Source: Trematomus loennbergii (Eukaryota; Chordata; Actinopteri; Perciformes; Nototheniidae). From it: a stretch of DNA of 64,000 bases. Under the pieces are notes generated by a model. It was not told the DNA's origin and made no database searches. It saw nothing but the letters and a program-made list of their open reading frames with translations. The stretch's first letter is position 1; the number at the start of each line of letters is the position of its first letter. Made by a program: the position numbers and the translations under genes. The stretch covers positions 43,179,578 through 43,243,577 of the forward strand of contig JAAOOA010000002.1 of the NCBI GenBank assembly GCA_012861695.1. The letters are read 5' to 3'. Shown here piece by piece: positions 23,408 through 34,330 of the stretch.

Positions 23408-24043
23408 TTAAGTGATTTGTAAAATATCCAGAAAGAAAAATCTGTTTACAGTTCTGTTTCATATGGGTCGCTCTGATGCAAAACTGCATGCGCGAAGCCC
23501 CCACCTTTTTTTTTACCATGTGTGTGTGGGGAAATTCCCCTTCGATTCTATTGGCTCTAACGGTCAGAAAGAGATGTCAATCACCAAAATCGACCAATGG
23601 GTTCCAGAGAAACGGTAAAACCCCCATTTCCACCCAAATCACCTCAGAGGTGGAGCTTTTTTTGCTAAACCTCTCTAAAAAGGTCAAATGTCACTTGTTT
23701 TGCATCAATCTTGATACAGGGTACTTATATGTTGTACTTTGGATTCCTAAAGCTTTTAGTCTACCTTACCATCATCCAAGGGTAGTTTTCACTATAAGTA
23801 AAAAATAACTTTTGGACGGACACTATAATTTACAGTTTTTTACTATGTAAAATCTGAATTTTCTTTAAAAAAAAACATTTATATTGATTCTGACTTTTCT
23901 ACATCCAACTCACAGGTTTATCATTACTTTGAGAAAAAAGATTATTAATTTAACCCTTTTAGAAGGGAAGATATGGTCATGTTCTGGGAATGTCATTTTC
24001 GAGCCTGAGACCTGAAAAACAGGCTCAGGGTTTAACAGGTTAA

Positions 24044-24098
24044 GAAGGTTATCACCAAACATTTTAAGAATGTTTTTAGAGAACGTTATCCTACCTTT
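24044..24098. repeat. Right part of the split approximately 140-bp repeat
   Basis: Resumes the unit (GAAGGTTATCACCAAACATT ... AACGTTATCCTACCTTT) directly after the TTAA of the element ending at 24039. It then runs into another fragment of that element family. Confidence 0.85.
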
Positions 24099-24099
24099 G

Positions 24100-24232
24100 A
24101 ATGATGGGATGGTAGACTAAACGCTTTAGGAATCCAAAGTATAACATATAATAAGTACCCTGTATCAAGATTGAGGCAAAACAAGTGACATTTGACCTTT
24201 TTAGAGAGGTTTAGCAAAAACAAGTCCAGGCG
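24100..24232. repeat. Fragment of the TTAA-element arm
   Basis: Copy of the stretch GGAATCCAAAGTA-AACATAT ... AAGTACCCTGTATCAAGATT ... TTTTTAGAGAGGTTTAGC, also found at 21240-21360, 23640-23770 (inverted) and 35230-35350. No termini. Confidence 0.8.
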
Positions 24233-24418
24233 GACTGACCTTTGGGCACATTTGGATACCATCAGTGCCATTTCACCTTTTTCAGGTACCATACTGTAAA
24301 ATAATTGTATTATCACTATAAGTAATCATTCCATCCAAATAAAGTGTTTTTATAAAAAAAAAATATATTAATTTTTTTCTTTAATTTTTTTTAATTACAT
24401 TTCTTTTTTTATGTAAAT

Positions 24419-24545
<127 letters not shown>

Positions 24546-24778
24546 ACTTTGCCACAGTCCTTACATGTTTATCACCCGACTAACACTTCTAGGAAGGTTT
24601 ACTTGCACAATAAAAATTAGGAAACATAGGATACATTTGTCTCCAACAGGAGCAGATTTATTTAAAAAATAACACGCTATACAATAAAACTACACTAAAA
24701 CCGAAATAAAACCACAAGCATTGTTTTTGTAAACACTGGCAAAAAAAACAAAAAAATGTACACAAAACCTGAATGTGT

Positions 24779-25290
24779 TTAGTCAGAGGTGTGCCATGCC
24801 GCGAAACAGTTCTTCTTTGAATTGAGGCACTTAGTGAAGTAGATAGGTGTCTTCACCGTTTTGTTGCCAGCATCAGAGCACCTCCTGCAGTACCTCCTGA
24901 GCGCGGTGGCATCTTCCCCATAATACTTGGGAATGCATACAAGTGATGATGGGGGGAGTGGTGGTGGTGCTGCAGGGACTTCACCCCTCATGTCTGCAGC
25001 AAGCTGCTCCCTGAAGGACTTCTGGGTGTGTGGCTTCGTCCTGCCGGGGTCACCCCTCATCTTGTGCAGCTCCTTGTGGAGAAGGAAGCTGTTCACCACT
25101 GCAATGTAACATTGAGGGACCATGGTTCAGGGGAGGCTGAGTTAGTACTGGTGCAGACGTCCGGCAGCGTAGCTTGGATGTTGATGGCTCTGGGGCAACT
25201 GTATGCTGATCTGATGCACGTCGTAGCTCGGATGAGGCAGATGTTGATGGCTGTGATCCAGAAGCCATTATTTGATACTCGTCTTCATCA
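24779..25290 (-). pseudogene. piggyBac-like transposase remnant, N- and C-terminal parts only
   Basis: Reading on the - strand, a Ser/Pro-rich N-terminal stretch (MASGSQPSTSASSELRRASD near 25268) is followed, in another frame, by the C-terminal end of a piggyBac/PGBD transposase: VVNSFLLHKELHKMRGDPG, PHTQKSFREQLAADM and a cysteine-rich domain (YCRRCSDAGNKTVKTPIYFT, KNCFAAWH). The catalytic DDD core is absent. The frame change sits at a possible acceptor (ACATTGCAG|TGGTGAAC), so part of the junction may be an old splice boundary. One CxxC pair of the zinc-binding end also appears deleted. An AATAAA on this strand is not needed for the call. Non-functional. Confidence 0.75.
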
Positions 25291-25423
25291 CTGTGAAAAC
25301 AAATGTGGAAAAAACAAATCGATTACTTCACTGGCTTATTCTTTCAAAAATGTAACTCAAATCAGAAATATTCCTCCATTTAGCGTGTGTGAAATAACAG
25401 TATATACACACACACTATATATT

Positions 25424-25425
25424 AT

Positions 25426-25507
<82 letters not shown>
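25424..25507. repeat. (TA)n microsatellite, about 35-40 repeats
   Basis: Nearly perfect TA repeat, starting ATTATTATTATATATAT. Confidence 0.97.
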
Positions 25508-25513
<6 letters not shown>

Positions 25514-25723
25514 TGAGTCGAACCGAGAGCTACTTTTAAAGTTGCCAGTCTGCCGAGATCTACCAGTCCAAATAGAGAGGCGTAGCCATTACTGACAGCC
25601 TACTACCAGGTAAATACACACTTCTACTTGTATAAAACTGACCTTTGTACGATTAATACTTCATAAAATACTGCAGATCCTTTATCTTACCTCTTTCTAA
25701 TCTACACACATACAAGTATTTAA

Positions 25724-26693
25724 AGTGGACCTATCATGCTATATTTAAATGATATATTGTAGGGCCATACCTATATAAGGTATATTTATACGTTTCTGTT
25801 TTCAAAATACAGTACCAAACAGATCATGCATTTTAGCCATGCCTCATTTCGCTCTATGTGCTGTTTGCTGTCTACGGGGCTGATCTCTGTGAGCTGCAGC
25901 TGACCACGCCCCCCTGCAGGAGAGGGGAGCCGTGCTCTGATGAAGTCAAGAGGGGGAGAAAAAAAGATCTCCGTCCTCCGTGTTTTATTATATAGAGTCG
26001 TTATTCATTTGTTTTAAAGCTCAATAAATAACAAAGAAGACCTTTGACGGGCACTTTTTAATTTTGTCCGGAAGATTTCAACTTTAACGGACATCTTGAC
26101 CGCGAAAGAAACTGAAACTGAAACTCTGCCGCATGGTCCCCTCGTTCCTTGGAAGAGGCGGAGAGGTGGGTGTTTGTCATCTGCTGGTGGACTAACCGGA
26201 GATAATTACAGTGCTTGCCTCAACGGGGAGGGATTGCATTGAATTAAAGCAGCGGGAGCAAACGCTTGCCTCGGGGAGGGAGAAAAAAAGCCACAGCGGA
26301 GAATAAACAGAAGGGTAACCATGGTAACTATGGGCGGGAAGTCTTCTTCGCTGCTTTTGTGGCAGACTACAGCGCCACTTACAGGCCTGGCATATGTACT
26401 ACAGCGTCTCCAGCGCTTTCGAGTGGCAATGGCCGGCCGTGGCCCAACCCCATTCCCCTGATAGGTGGAGAGTTGGCCCAATAGCCGTAGCGCCACTTCT
26501 GTGACGTCATAGAAGTGTTCACATCTGGATCAGTCTGTATCAGATCCGTTGCAGCCCTTTTTTAGAGATTTGGTTATGGAGGAAAATAGAGAGAGTTGTG
26601 TTTTCTGACACTTGGTGAGTTCCCTGGAACACCGGGGACACATATTCATGTATAAAAGACGTACAAAAGTGCATTTTGCATTATAGGTCCCCT
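25724..26693. mobile_element. TTAA MITE copy c, longer form
   Basis: Ends AGTGGACCTATCATGC and ...GCATTATAGGTCCCCT are flanked by TTAA (25720-25723, 26694-26697). The outer about 130 bp on the left and about 320 bp on the right match copies a and b. The middle (about 25870-26370) is different and GC-richer, holding GGAGAGGGGAGCCGTGC and GAAACTGAAACTGAAACT, so this copy keeps or gained about 490 bp. Confidence 0.8.
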
Positions 26694-26697
26694 TTAA

Positions 26698-27064
26698 CTG
26701 AAGTTACACAACAGTGTTGTTGATACAGAGTTGGAGTTTATCCACACGTCACATACTACAGTGGGTAATGTTTTCAAGAAACATTGAACAGTGCTGCCAC
26801 ATATGACACAGGAAAAAAAGAAAAGACACTGAACCCTTTCTTTGCCATTATATAAAAGTAGTGTTGCTACAAAAGTATAAATTAGGCTTACTCATAAAAC
26901 AACTCAGATCTGAAGCTACACAGGAATCTGCTGCCAAAGTGCAATAAAAAAGACTAAATGAATAGAATCAAACCCTTTTTTTGTTGCATTTTAGTAGAGT
27001 ATAAAAAGAAATGCCTTTAAAATAGGATGCAAGCAACACTAGTTTCTTAACCTGAATTGATAAT
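26698..27064. other. Intergenic, nothing recognised
   Basis: AT-rich spacer between two interspersed repeats. Confidence 0.5.
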
Positions 27065-27417
27065 TGTCAGGGTTGAGTGAAGCAGGCAGGACCCAAATGC
27101 AGATTTCCAAGATAATTCCTTTAATCCAAGGTAACAAAGTAGAAAACAGAACACTACCCTGTGACAGTCAAAGACAAACAAGGAACTAACAATGACAGAC
27201 AGAAAAACCAGAACTAAAATACACACAAGACTACTCACACAAACAAGACACAGGTGAGGAGGGAGGAGAAAACACAGGGGCACCAGGTGAACACAATCGG
27301 GTAATCAGGTAGGAGGAAAACAGACAGAAAGCAACAGGCAAGACAGGGATGAACACTTTTCAAAATAAAACAGGAAACCAAAGACAGAACAAAACACAAC
27401 ACAGACAGATCGTGACA
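27065..27417. mobile_element. Short interspersed element with TTGTCA/TGACAA ends
   Basis: Begins TTGTCAGGGTTGAGTGAAGC, AGGCAGGACCCAAATGCAGA and ends ACAGATCGTGACAA. The interior is rich in ACAGG/AACACA. Recognised as a common fish interspersed repeat with a short terminal inverted repeat; superfamily not assigned. Confidence 0.5.
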
Positions 27418-27546
27418 ATAATAGACTATAATCAATTTAAGTTTGCATTCTTATACCATTTTGTACAATAATTATAATGAATAAGTTCAAACAAACTAAA
27501 ACTTACAGATGATTAATAACGGTATCTAACTTGAGTTTTTATTATA

Positions 27547-27985
27547 TCAAAAACCTGTTGAAATGCTACTGTTATTTTTACTGTCCCCAAAAAGCGCGTC
27601 GGCAGCCTCCAGGAATGCTTCTTTCACATCTTCGCCGTCTTTGAAAGACTTCATGTGTTTCGCAAGAACGTGACTGACACGATAAGATGCTATGGTAGCA
27701 GCCTTGCTCTTGTTGTTGGACCTGGTGAAAATGGACTGCTGTGCATTTAGCTGTCCTTTCAGGTCCCTCACCTTTTGGGAGCGTAGGGCAGAATTAGGAG
27801 GGAATTCCGTCTCGTAGTGTTTGTGCACTGTTTTGAAATGCTGCTCCTAAATGACCCTTCTTAGATAAAGCCACGCTCGCATTGCAGATGAGACAGATGG
27901 ACTTTGAATTGGAATAGATAAAAAAATAATCATCCTCCCACTCCGAGTGAAAATTATATATTTTGGGCTTTTTTGCTTCTGCCAT
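27547..27985 (-). pseudogene. hAT transposase N-terminal fragment (BED/GTF2IRD2-like type)
   Basis: On the - strand: MAEAKKPKIYNFHSEWEDDY, then a zinc-finger half (SICLICNASVALSKKGHL). After a 1-base frameshift near 27840 comes HKHYETEFPPNSALRSQKVR, LKGQLNAQQSIF, TIASYRVSHVLAKH, KDGEDVKEAFLEAADALFG. This is the N-terminus of hAT-derived proteins of the GTF2IRD2/ZBED-like group in fish. It stops after about 150 codons with no catalytic domain. It is a different family from the ZBED1-like gene next to it. Confidence 0.75.
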
Positions 27986-28597
27986 AATTGCGGTCTTGTA
28001 TGTGTGCGGACTATCACTCCTCTTGACACGAACAACGTCAGCTAACTAGTGCCTACTGCCCACCAGCCACGCCCACACATGGGGTCACGCCAATCACAAA
28101 GCTTTGATGTGTTCAAGTGCATTATTCTGGCACAGGAAGATTATGTTATAGGACATTAACGATAAAACAGAATATTGTTGTTCTATTTTTAGACACATCT
28201 CGCGATCGACTGGGAATCTCATGAGTAAACATGACCCAAGGTGGCACCATATCCATGTCATTCATGTCAGTGAATGTAGGCCTACTACTTTGAATGTACC
28301 CTCTGTATGTGTTAAGTAAATAAAGTTGCCTTGCCTTGAATGAAATTCAAGCAACTCTTAATATTAGAACACTTTTTATTGGCAATATAAAAAACAAGTA
28401 TAATAAACTTTTGTGCAAAACATTTTTAGTGCAAATCGAACAACACCAAAAACATTTAGGAATAAATAGGAAAACTACTTCTGAACAATATTTAAAGTAT
28501 TATAAAAACAGAGTAAAATAAAATAGAAAAAATCTGTGAGCTGTCAAAAACAGGAGATGAGCCTGCTATGCTGCTTGAGCATGCATTATGCCATCAT
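27986..28597. other. Spacer and 3' UTR of the hAT gene
   Basis: 28370-28597 is probably the 3' UTR of the adjacent - strand hAT transposase gene (TTTTTATTGG near 28372 gives CCAATAAAAA on the - strand). 28190-28230 has CTCGCGATCGACTGGGAATC, similar to ends of other hAT copies. Element boundaries not resolved. Confidence 0.4.
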
Positions 28598-29624
28598 CTA
28601 TGGCAAATTTGCATTAAGGAAAGCAAGTTCCCTCACTTTTGAGGGCTTAAGGCGATTTCTCCTCTCTGATACTATTTGTCCAGTCTTGGAGAATATTCTC
28701 TCTGACGGAACTGACGTTGCCACAATGCAAAGCCTTTCAGCCATGAGCTTGGTGAGCCTGGGGTATAAGGTGGCCCGACTTTCCCACCACTTAAGGATCT
28801 GAGGATTTTGGAAGAAGGGCTCCTCTAGGTAAGACTGCACCTCCATGATGGCATCTGCTGTGGGATTCCTTGTTGACACTGCACCAGCGACACGGTCATG
28901 GAAATACCTCCAAACAACTGATCCTTCTGCAGCACTGCCTGCTCCTTCCTGTTGATCTGGTTGCTGGCTGGGTTCGCTGCTGCTGAGAGTGACTCTTCCT
29001 GCTGCAGTTGCTATTCTCTGGAAAGCCTCATCTGCAGCTCTGGCATCCCCGAATGCCACCTTTTTGAATCTTGGGTCAAGTGCCGTAGCATCTCCAAGGG
29101 TGTGGTTATATTCCATTCTGAGGAATCTACTTGCCATGTTTGCACATAGCGAGTTCCCCAAATCTGATGCTTGTTGTGTTGTTGCACTTCCTGGTAGCTG
29201 ACTGTGACTTTCTGCAGTCCCTTTGCCAGCAATATTACCATTGAGGCAGTCACGTAGCTAGTGAGAAAAAAACAGGGAATATTGAGACAATTATTATAAA
29301 GTGTTAGCAACAATGACACACTATACTATATACACTGGTATCTATATCATTTATATAATACAAATAAAATAGTCTCAAACATTCATAATTTGTTATCTGG
29401 TATTTTTGCATGCATGCTATAGAAAGCTACAGCTGACCAACTCTAACTAATAACACACCTTTCTGCATGATCTCAACAGTGACTTCTTGAAAGGGCTCCA
29501 GGATAGTGCACACCTCCTGCAGTATGCTCCATTCTTCTTGGGACAGAGGGCTGACTGATGCATTTGTGATGGCCAGGGTGGAGATAATGGCATCCTTGGA
29601 TTTCAGAAAACTCTTCAACATGTC
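28598..29624 (-). pseudogene. ZBED1-like hAT transposase, C-terminal part
   Basis: On the - strand, 29624-29460 encodes LKSFLKSKDAIISTLAITN and EEWSILQEVCTILEPFQEVT. A donor (AAAG|GTGTGT) and acceptor (TTTTTTCTCACTAG) bound an intron at about 29257-29459. 29256-28598 then encodes LGDATALDPRFKKVAFGD, a long linker and the hAT dimerisation domain (PFFQNPQILKWWESRATLYP, RLCIVATSVPSERIFSKTGQ, RRNRLKPSKVRELAFLNANL) and a stop. The protein continues upstream at 40265-40730 and 41384-42002. The BEL element at 29625-40264 splits it between the TYD and LKSF regions. Confidence 0.9.
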
Positions 29625-30055
29625 TGGAGTGGCCAAAATCCCAACAAGTTTGTCTTGTAACTCGATACCTCAAAAGTTATTGTTCTTGGCCACATGTAGA
29701 GCTTGGGGCTGGGAAGCAGTGTCAGACTCGCAGTAAAAAATCCACTGGACGTTTCGGTTGCTTTTCAACGTTTATTTCCAGCAAACATAAAACAAAATAC
29801 GAAAACAATATTTAACATAAACTTAAACAGCAGATCATAATAATCTGTCTTTTACTAAGCATAAGGTTGCGTCTGTGTGTCAATGACGGTATTGCTGCTG
29901 CCTGCTGCCCTCCCGTCACACACCGCACCTCCAACTTAAAGCTTTAGCCCCGCCCCTTCACCTGAGCAAAGCGCACCTCTCACTGAAACAGAAAAATGCA
30001 TTAATAAAGGTTCCAAATAAATCAAAACAAAATTAACTTAAATGCAGCTCCTACA
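29625..30055 (-). repeat. BEL LTR, complete, - orientation
   Basis: 431 bp. Read on the - strand it begins TGTAGGAGCTGCATTTAAGT and ends GGGATTTTGGCCACTCCA. It includes an intact GCATTAATAAAGG site that is occupied by a TTAA element in the right LTR. Confidence 0.85.
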
Positions 30056-30192
30056 CACCGGCCCCTAATTGTTCTCTCAGAATCAATTACTCAAATTAGC
30101 CAAAAGGGAGCCGTAAAACGACCAACAAATAATGAATTTAGAAATATAAAGTATATACATTACATCCCTTATTGATGTTGAAAGAAGACCTA

Positions 30193-30795
30193 TTATTCTT
30201 CCGTCTCCAGGAGGCGGCACAGCTTAGCTATGGGCCTATCAATAACGGAGGTTTTCGTCTGGAGCTTCACTGTACGGGTCAGACCTCTTCCATCAGGCTT
30301 GGCCTCCAGTACTCTGCCTAATGGCCACGACCCCCGTGGAGCAGTTGGGTCAACTACCAGAACGACATCTCCAACGCTAAAGTTTTTCCTCACTGTGTTC
30401 CATTTCTGTCTCTCTTGGAGCAGCAGAAGGTATTCCTGTGTCCATCTATGCCAGAACAGATCCGCCATGTACTGGACCTGCTTCCAGCGGCGCCTGGCAT
30501 AGAGGTCAGATCTCTGAAACGTTCCCGGAGGTAGGATAGGTTGCGTTTTTAGCAGGAGGATGTGATTGGGAGTCAGTGGTTCCAGGTTGTGTGGATCGGA
30601 TGACACGGTGGAGAGAGGACGGTTATTGAGGATGGACTCTACCTCGCAGAAGATGGTTTGTAGGCCTTCATCGTCGAGGGTTTGCGGATGGAGAGTGGAG
30701 GTCAGCACCTCACGGACAGATCATATGAGTCTTTCCCAGACTCCACCATAATGTGAGGCCGCCGGTGGATTGAAACTCCACTGGATTCCTTAAGA
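30193..30795 (-). pseudogene. BEL/Pao integrase C-terminal end with DUF5641-like domain
   Basis: On the - strand: the integrase end with FNPPAASHYGGVWERLI (frame interrupted), LTSTLHPQTLDDEGLQTIFC, EVESILNNRPLS and TPNHILLLKTQPILPPG, then the C-terminal domain typical of BEL/Pao (RRRWKQVQYMADLFWHRWTQ, VGDVVLVVDPTAPRGSWPLG, RVLEAKPDGRGLTRTVKL). It ends in a normal stop at 30193. This orientation agrees with the flanking LTRs, unlike the rest of the element. Confidence 0.9.
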
Positions 30796-30800
30796 GTGCA

Positions 30801-30930
30801 AAACGTCCAGTGGATTTTTTACTGCGAGTCTGACACTGCTTCCCAGCCCCAAGCTCTACATGTGGCCAAGAACAATAACTTTTGAGGTATCGAGTTACAA
30901 GACAAACTTGTTGGGATTTTGGCCACTACA
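30801..30930 (+). repeat. Partial BEL LTR in + orientation
   Basis: The 3' 130 bp of the LTR (AACGTCCAGTGGATTTTTTA ... GGGATTTTGGCCACTACA), inverse to 29627-29755. It joins the integrase piece ending TTGCACTCTTAAGG directly, marking one breakpoint of the rearrangement. Confidence 0.85.
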
Positions 30931-31344
30931 ATTAGTCAATGACGAGCTGTGATTGGAAACACAAGGACTATTGGAGGATCAAAGGGATCCACGGAATCAA
31001 AGACAAAGGAAACGCCGGCCCGACGCGTGGCGGAGTAAACAAAGAAACTTCGGAGGAGGTATGTGCTTTCAGATCAAACATCACTGAAGGATTATTCATT
31101 TGGAAGAAATACCTGAAGTGTTTAGAAACGGACTTCACCGCTGATATTTGTGTTTATGGACAGTGAATCTTTTATTTGTCAACTTTTCTGTGACGAAGAA
31201 AAGAGAGCAGCGGTGAAATACAGCCTCTTAGGAATGAACTTATGAAGTAACCTGAGTTAAGTTGTGAAAATACAAGGATAACGGAAATAACAAGAACTGT
31301 TTCTAAACATTTGAAGACTTTTTGGAAGTTTATATTGGATTAAA

Positions 31345-34235
31345 ATGGCGAGTTCTGATGAGCCGGAATCACCACCTGTTAAAGACATGGATGAGGCTGC
31401 GGCGCAGCTGCGCTCATCGAGATCAGGAAAAGCTTTGCATTTAACACGGAGAATGAACATTGTGAACAGCCTAATTACTGATAAGGAATACCTGGATGAA
31501 GTCAAAGGGAATATGATGAAGTTTAACGAACTTTCGGATGATTTTAAAGCCTTGCATGTCTCATATGCGCAAGTGTTGGATGAGAGCGCAAGAAAAGAGG
31601 ACGATGAGAAATGGTATCAGCCGAGATGTACGCACATAATCACATTCCTTAAGTTACAAAATGGATAACCGACATAGAAAATGCTGATTCACTCAACTTG
31701 ACTCAAGTGGAAGGTCTGCCAGCTGAAGAAGATGAATATGCAAATGAAGGCGGCGGTCTGAGCGAGGTGGATACACACTCAATGAGGTCTATAAAATCCA
31801 ACCACTCCTCCTCCTCCTCCTCACTACGCATCAATGCTGAGGCAGAGAGAGCAGCCTTATTGACCAAAGCTTCTATGTTACAAGAAAAACATGCCATTGA
31901 AGAACAGGAACAAATGTTACAAAAAAGAAGAGAAACACTATAACTACATACAGAAATAGCAGCCAACACAGCCAAAATTAACTATCTTAAAGACAATGAA
32001 TTATCCAGGCTTAGCCCTGTACAGGCTGAAGCAGCAGCTACCACACTGATAGATACAAAGCCAGATATTTCAGTTCATCCTTATGACAGAGGTGCTCCAG
32101 TTATTAGGAGCAAGGCAGGCACCCCACTTCACTTTCCCTTTTTTAATGTTAGTGAAGATAATACTCACAGTTGGCCCGATGTTCATCATGAAGACGGCAT
32201 TAATGATCAGCATCAGCCACAACCAATCTCAGTGCACAATATTCCACCTGTCATACCCCAAAACACACAGCCAACTCTGCCACAAGGGCAAAGCCCCCCT
32301 ACACAGCAAAGGTTAAATACTGGAAAATCAAAGCAGCTTGACGAGGATTCTTGTAAAACAACAACTTCTCTCGGCGCTGCCGCAAGGAAATATTCCACCC
32401 TTTGATGGACACATTCTGGAGTACAAGTCCTTTATTCACTCCTTTGAACATTGTATAGAGTGGCGAAGTCCCTCCCCTTCCGGTGGACCTCCATGGGACC
32501 TTATTTCGGAAAAATTATGTATTGAAGTCAATGGAGAGAGAAAGATTATCTTTCGATCCCGTTTGAATTGTGCCACGAATTACACATATGTTGTTTGTCA
32601 ATTTAAAAGATAATTTTGCAAGTCAAAAAAAAAAATGTGTCGTAAAACTGTGAAGTAACACATTTGTTTGTGTGAAACGCTCAATGAACTACATCTCTGG
32701 TCACAGAGCACACACGTCACCAAGATGGCCGTCACTACTGTCTTGTCAACAAAACGATTGACTACCCTCACTATCACCACAATGAAACACGTCCTGAAGA
32801 ATGTCATGCAAAGCTGCCTGCCTGCCTTCCTTTGATACTCTCTGAACTGCCTGGTCGTTTTAATGTTTAATGTCAACCATTTGTGCAGATAGCATGAAGT
32901 AGAGAAGATCGCTAGCGTTAGCGTTAGCATTTCTCCCCGGGCTTAAATGGTGTATTATAGAATGATCACACCGGTGACAGTACTCTTCAAAGGGTTCACG
33001 AAATATGACTACTACTCTTACTGTTTAACATGTTGGGTTACTTAATGTTACTTCATGTTAAGGCTAATACAAATGACAAGGCTGTAATGCTAACTAACGT
33101 GCTAGCTACTAGCTAGCTTGATCCACACACTCCTCTTTCATCAGACGGGAAGCGAAAGAACGAGCAAGACCCATTGCTGGTATAATAACAACCTGGTACT
33201 AAGCACACAGGCATCTTGTGAAAGTTATCTTATCTTAGCCAGCGCCATATAGATAGATTCTATCTATATGGCGCTGATCGTATATATACTGTATTATACG
33301 TATATCGTAGTATCTCAATTGTGACATCACTTACGCGACTCTGGGATTTGTAGTCTTTCAAGTTGCGTATTTTTCATAGTCTTATATTTCAACAGTTTTA
33401 CGACAAACTGTGACTTTTTTGACATGGAAATTATTTTTTAAGATTGACAAACATCATATGTGTAATTCATGGCACAATTCAAACGGGATCGAAAGATAAG
33501 TTTTCTCTCCCCATTGACTTCAATGCATAATTTTTCCGAAATAAGGTCCCATTACCCGGAAGTAAGTGGGCGTGACTTCGCCACTCTATTGAAAACAAAA
33601 CAGCAGAGACAGGTTGCAGTTCCTTATACAGTTTACAAGAGGCCAAGCTCAACGGCTAGTCAAAAGCTGTGAATACATGTCTCCAGACAGAGACTATCAG
33701 AAAGCAAAAAGTTTACTGAAGGAAAACTTTGGGAACGAATACAAACTCTCTTGTGCTTACCTGGAAAAAGCTCTATCCTGGCCCCTAGTTAAATCTGAAG
33801 ATTCAAGGTCGCTGCAGGATTACGCCATGTTTCTAAGGAGTTGCTGCAATGCTATGGAGGAAATGGAGTACTTGGAGGAACTAGACACAGTGTCCAACAT
33901 GACAAGTATTGTGCTTAAGCTACCATACAAGCTCAGGGAGAGATGGCGCAGCAAAGCTTACGCACTGGAAGAGGAGCGCAGTCGTAGAGTAAGGATTTTA
34001 GACCTTGTCTATTTCATTGAAAGGCAAGCTCGCATAGCAGCAGACCCAGTTTTTGGTGACCTTCAAGATCAGTCAGCTGAGGAAAGGTGGCTGTAAAGAC
34101 TAGATTTCCTGTTAAGGCGCAGATCTCAAAGGCGTATGACAGCAGTTTTGCCACAGGTGTCACTATTTCCCCAAAAGAAACAGAGCCTGAACCCTCCTGT
34201 CCCTTCTGTAGGTGCAAGCACACATTGGAACTGTG
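31345..34235 (+). pseudogene. BEL/Pao gag region
   Basis: Starts with ATG at 31345 (MASSDEPESPPVKDMDEAAA), continues through a coiled, glutamate-rich stretch (LRINAEAERAALLTKASMLQ) and, after frameshifts, LVKQQLLSALPQGNIPPFDG, EYKSFIHSFEHCIE. Beyond the inserted THAP element it resumes with FTRGQAQRLVKSCEYMSPDR, NEYKLSCAYLEKALSWPLVK and LPYKLRERWRSKAYALEEER, then CPFCRCKHTLELC at its zinc-knuckle end. This follows the usual DUF1759-type BEL gag order. It is broken by stops, frameshifts and a 1.1-kb insertion. Confidence 0.85.
32457..33587. mobile_element. THAP-encoding DNA element in BEL gag
   Basis: Inverted ends AGAGTGGCGAAGTCCCTCCC and ...GGGCGTGACTTCGCCACTCT. AT is repeated at both junctions (32455-32456, 33588-33589). 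Removing the element with one AT rejoins the gag reading frame across the site. At 33140-33214 on the - strand lies a THAP-like start (MPVCLVPGCYYTSNGSCSFF). Two related copies form the palindrome at 42728-45224. Confidence 0.8.
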
Positions 34236-34330
34236 TTTGTTTGTTTGTAGCCTTTATTTAACCAGGTGAAAAATCCCATTGAGATCAACGATCTCTTTTT
34301 CAAGGGAGACTTGCAGTACATTCGTTACAC
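34236..34330. repeat. Short retroposon (CTTTATTTAACCAGG type) in BEL
   Basis: TTTGTTTGTTTGTAGCC, TTTATTTAACCAGGTGAAAA, GAGATCAACGATCTCTTTTT, CAAGGGAGAC. It separates LELC from KQLFEETHR in the BEL frame. A similar piece is at 44468-44531. Confidence 0.75.

Larger units (their letters stand above)
20974..24039. mobile_element. TTAA-targeting element, 3.1 kb, two like ends in inverted orientation
   Basis: Begins CCTGTTAAGCACCTAGCC and ends with the inverted ...GGTTTAACAGG, with TTAA on both sides (20970-20973, 24040-24043). The uninterrupted target (AACATCTTAAGAAGGTTATC-like) exists in the 13790-14390 array, which confirms TTAA duplication. Unlike its relatives at 35023-36123 and 39391-40210, both outer arms (about 20974-21500 and 23420-24039) are versions of the same end. 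The centre holds a candidate exon (22170-22266) and MITE copy b. No complete transposase was found. Confidence 0.8.
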
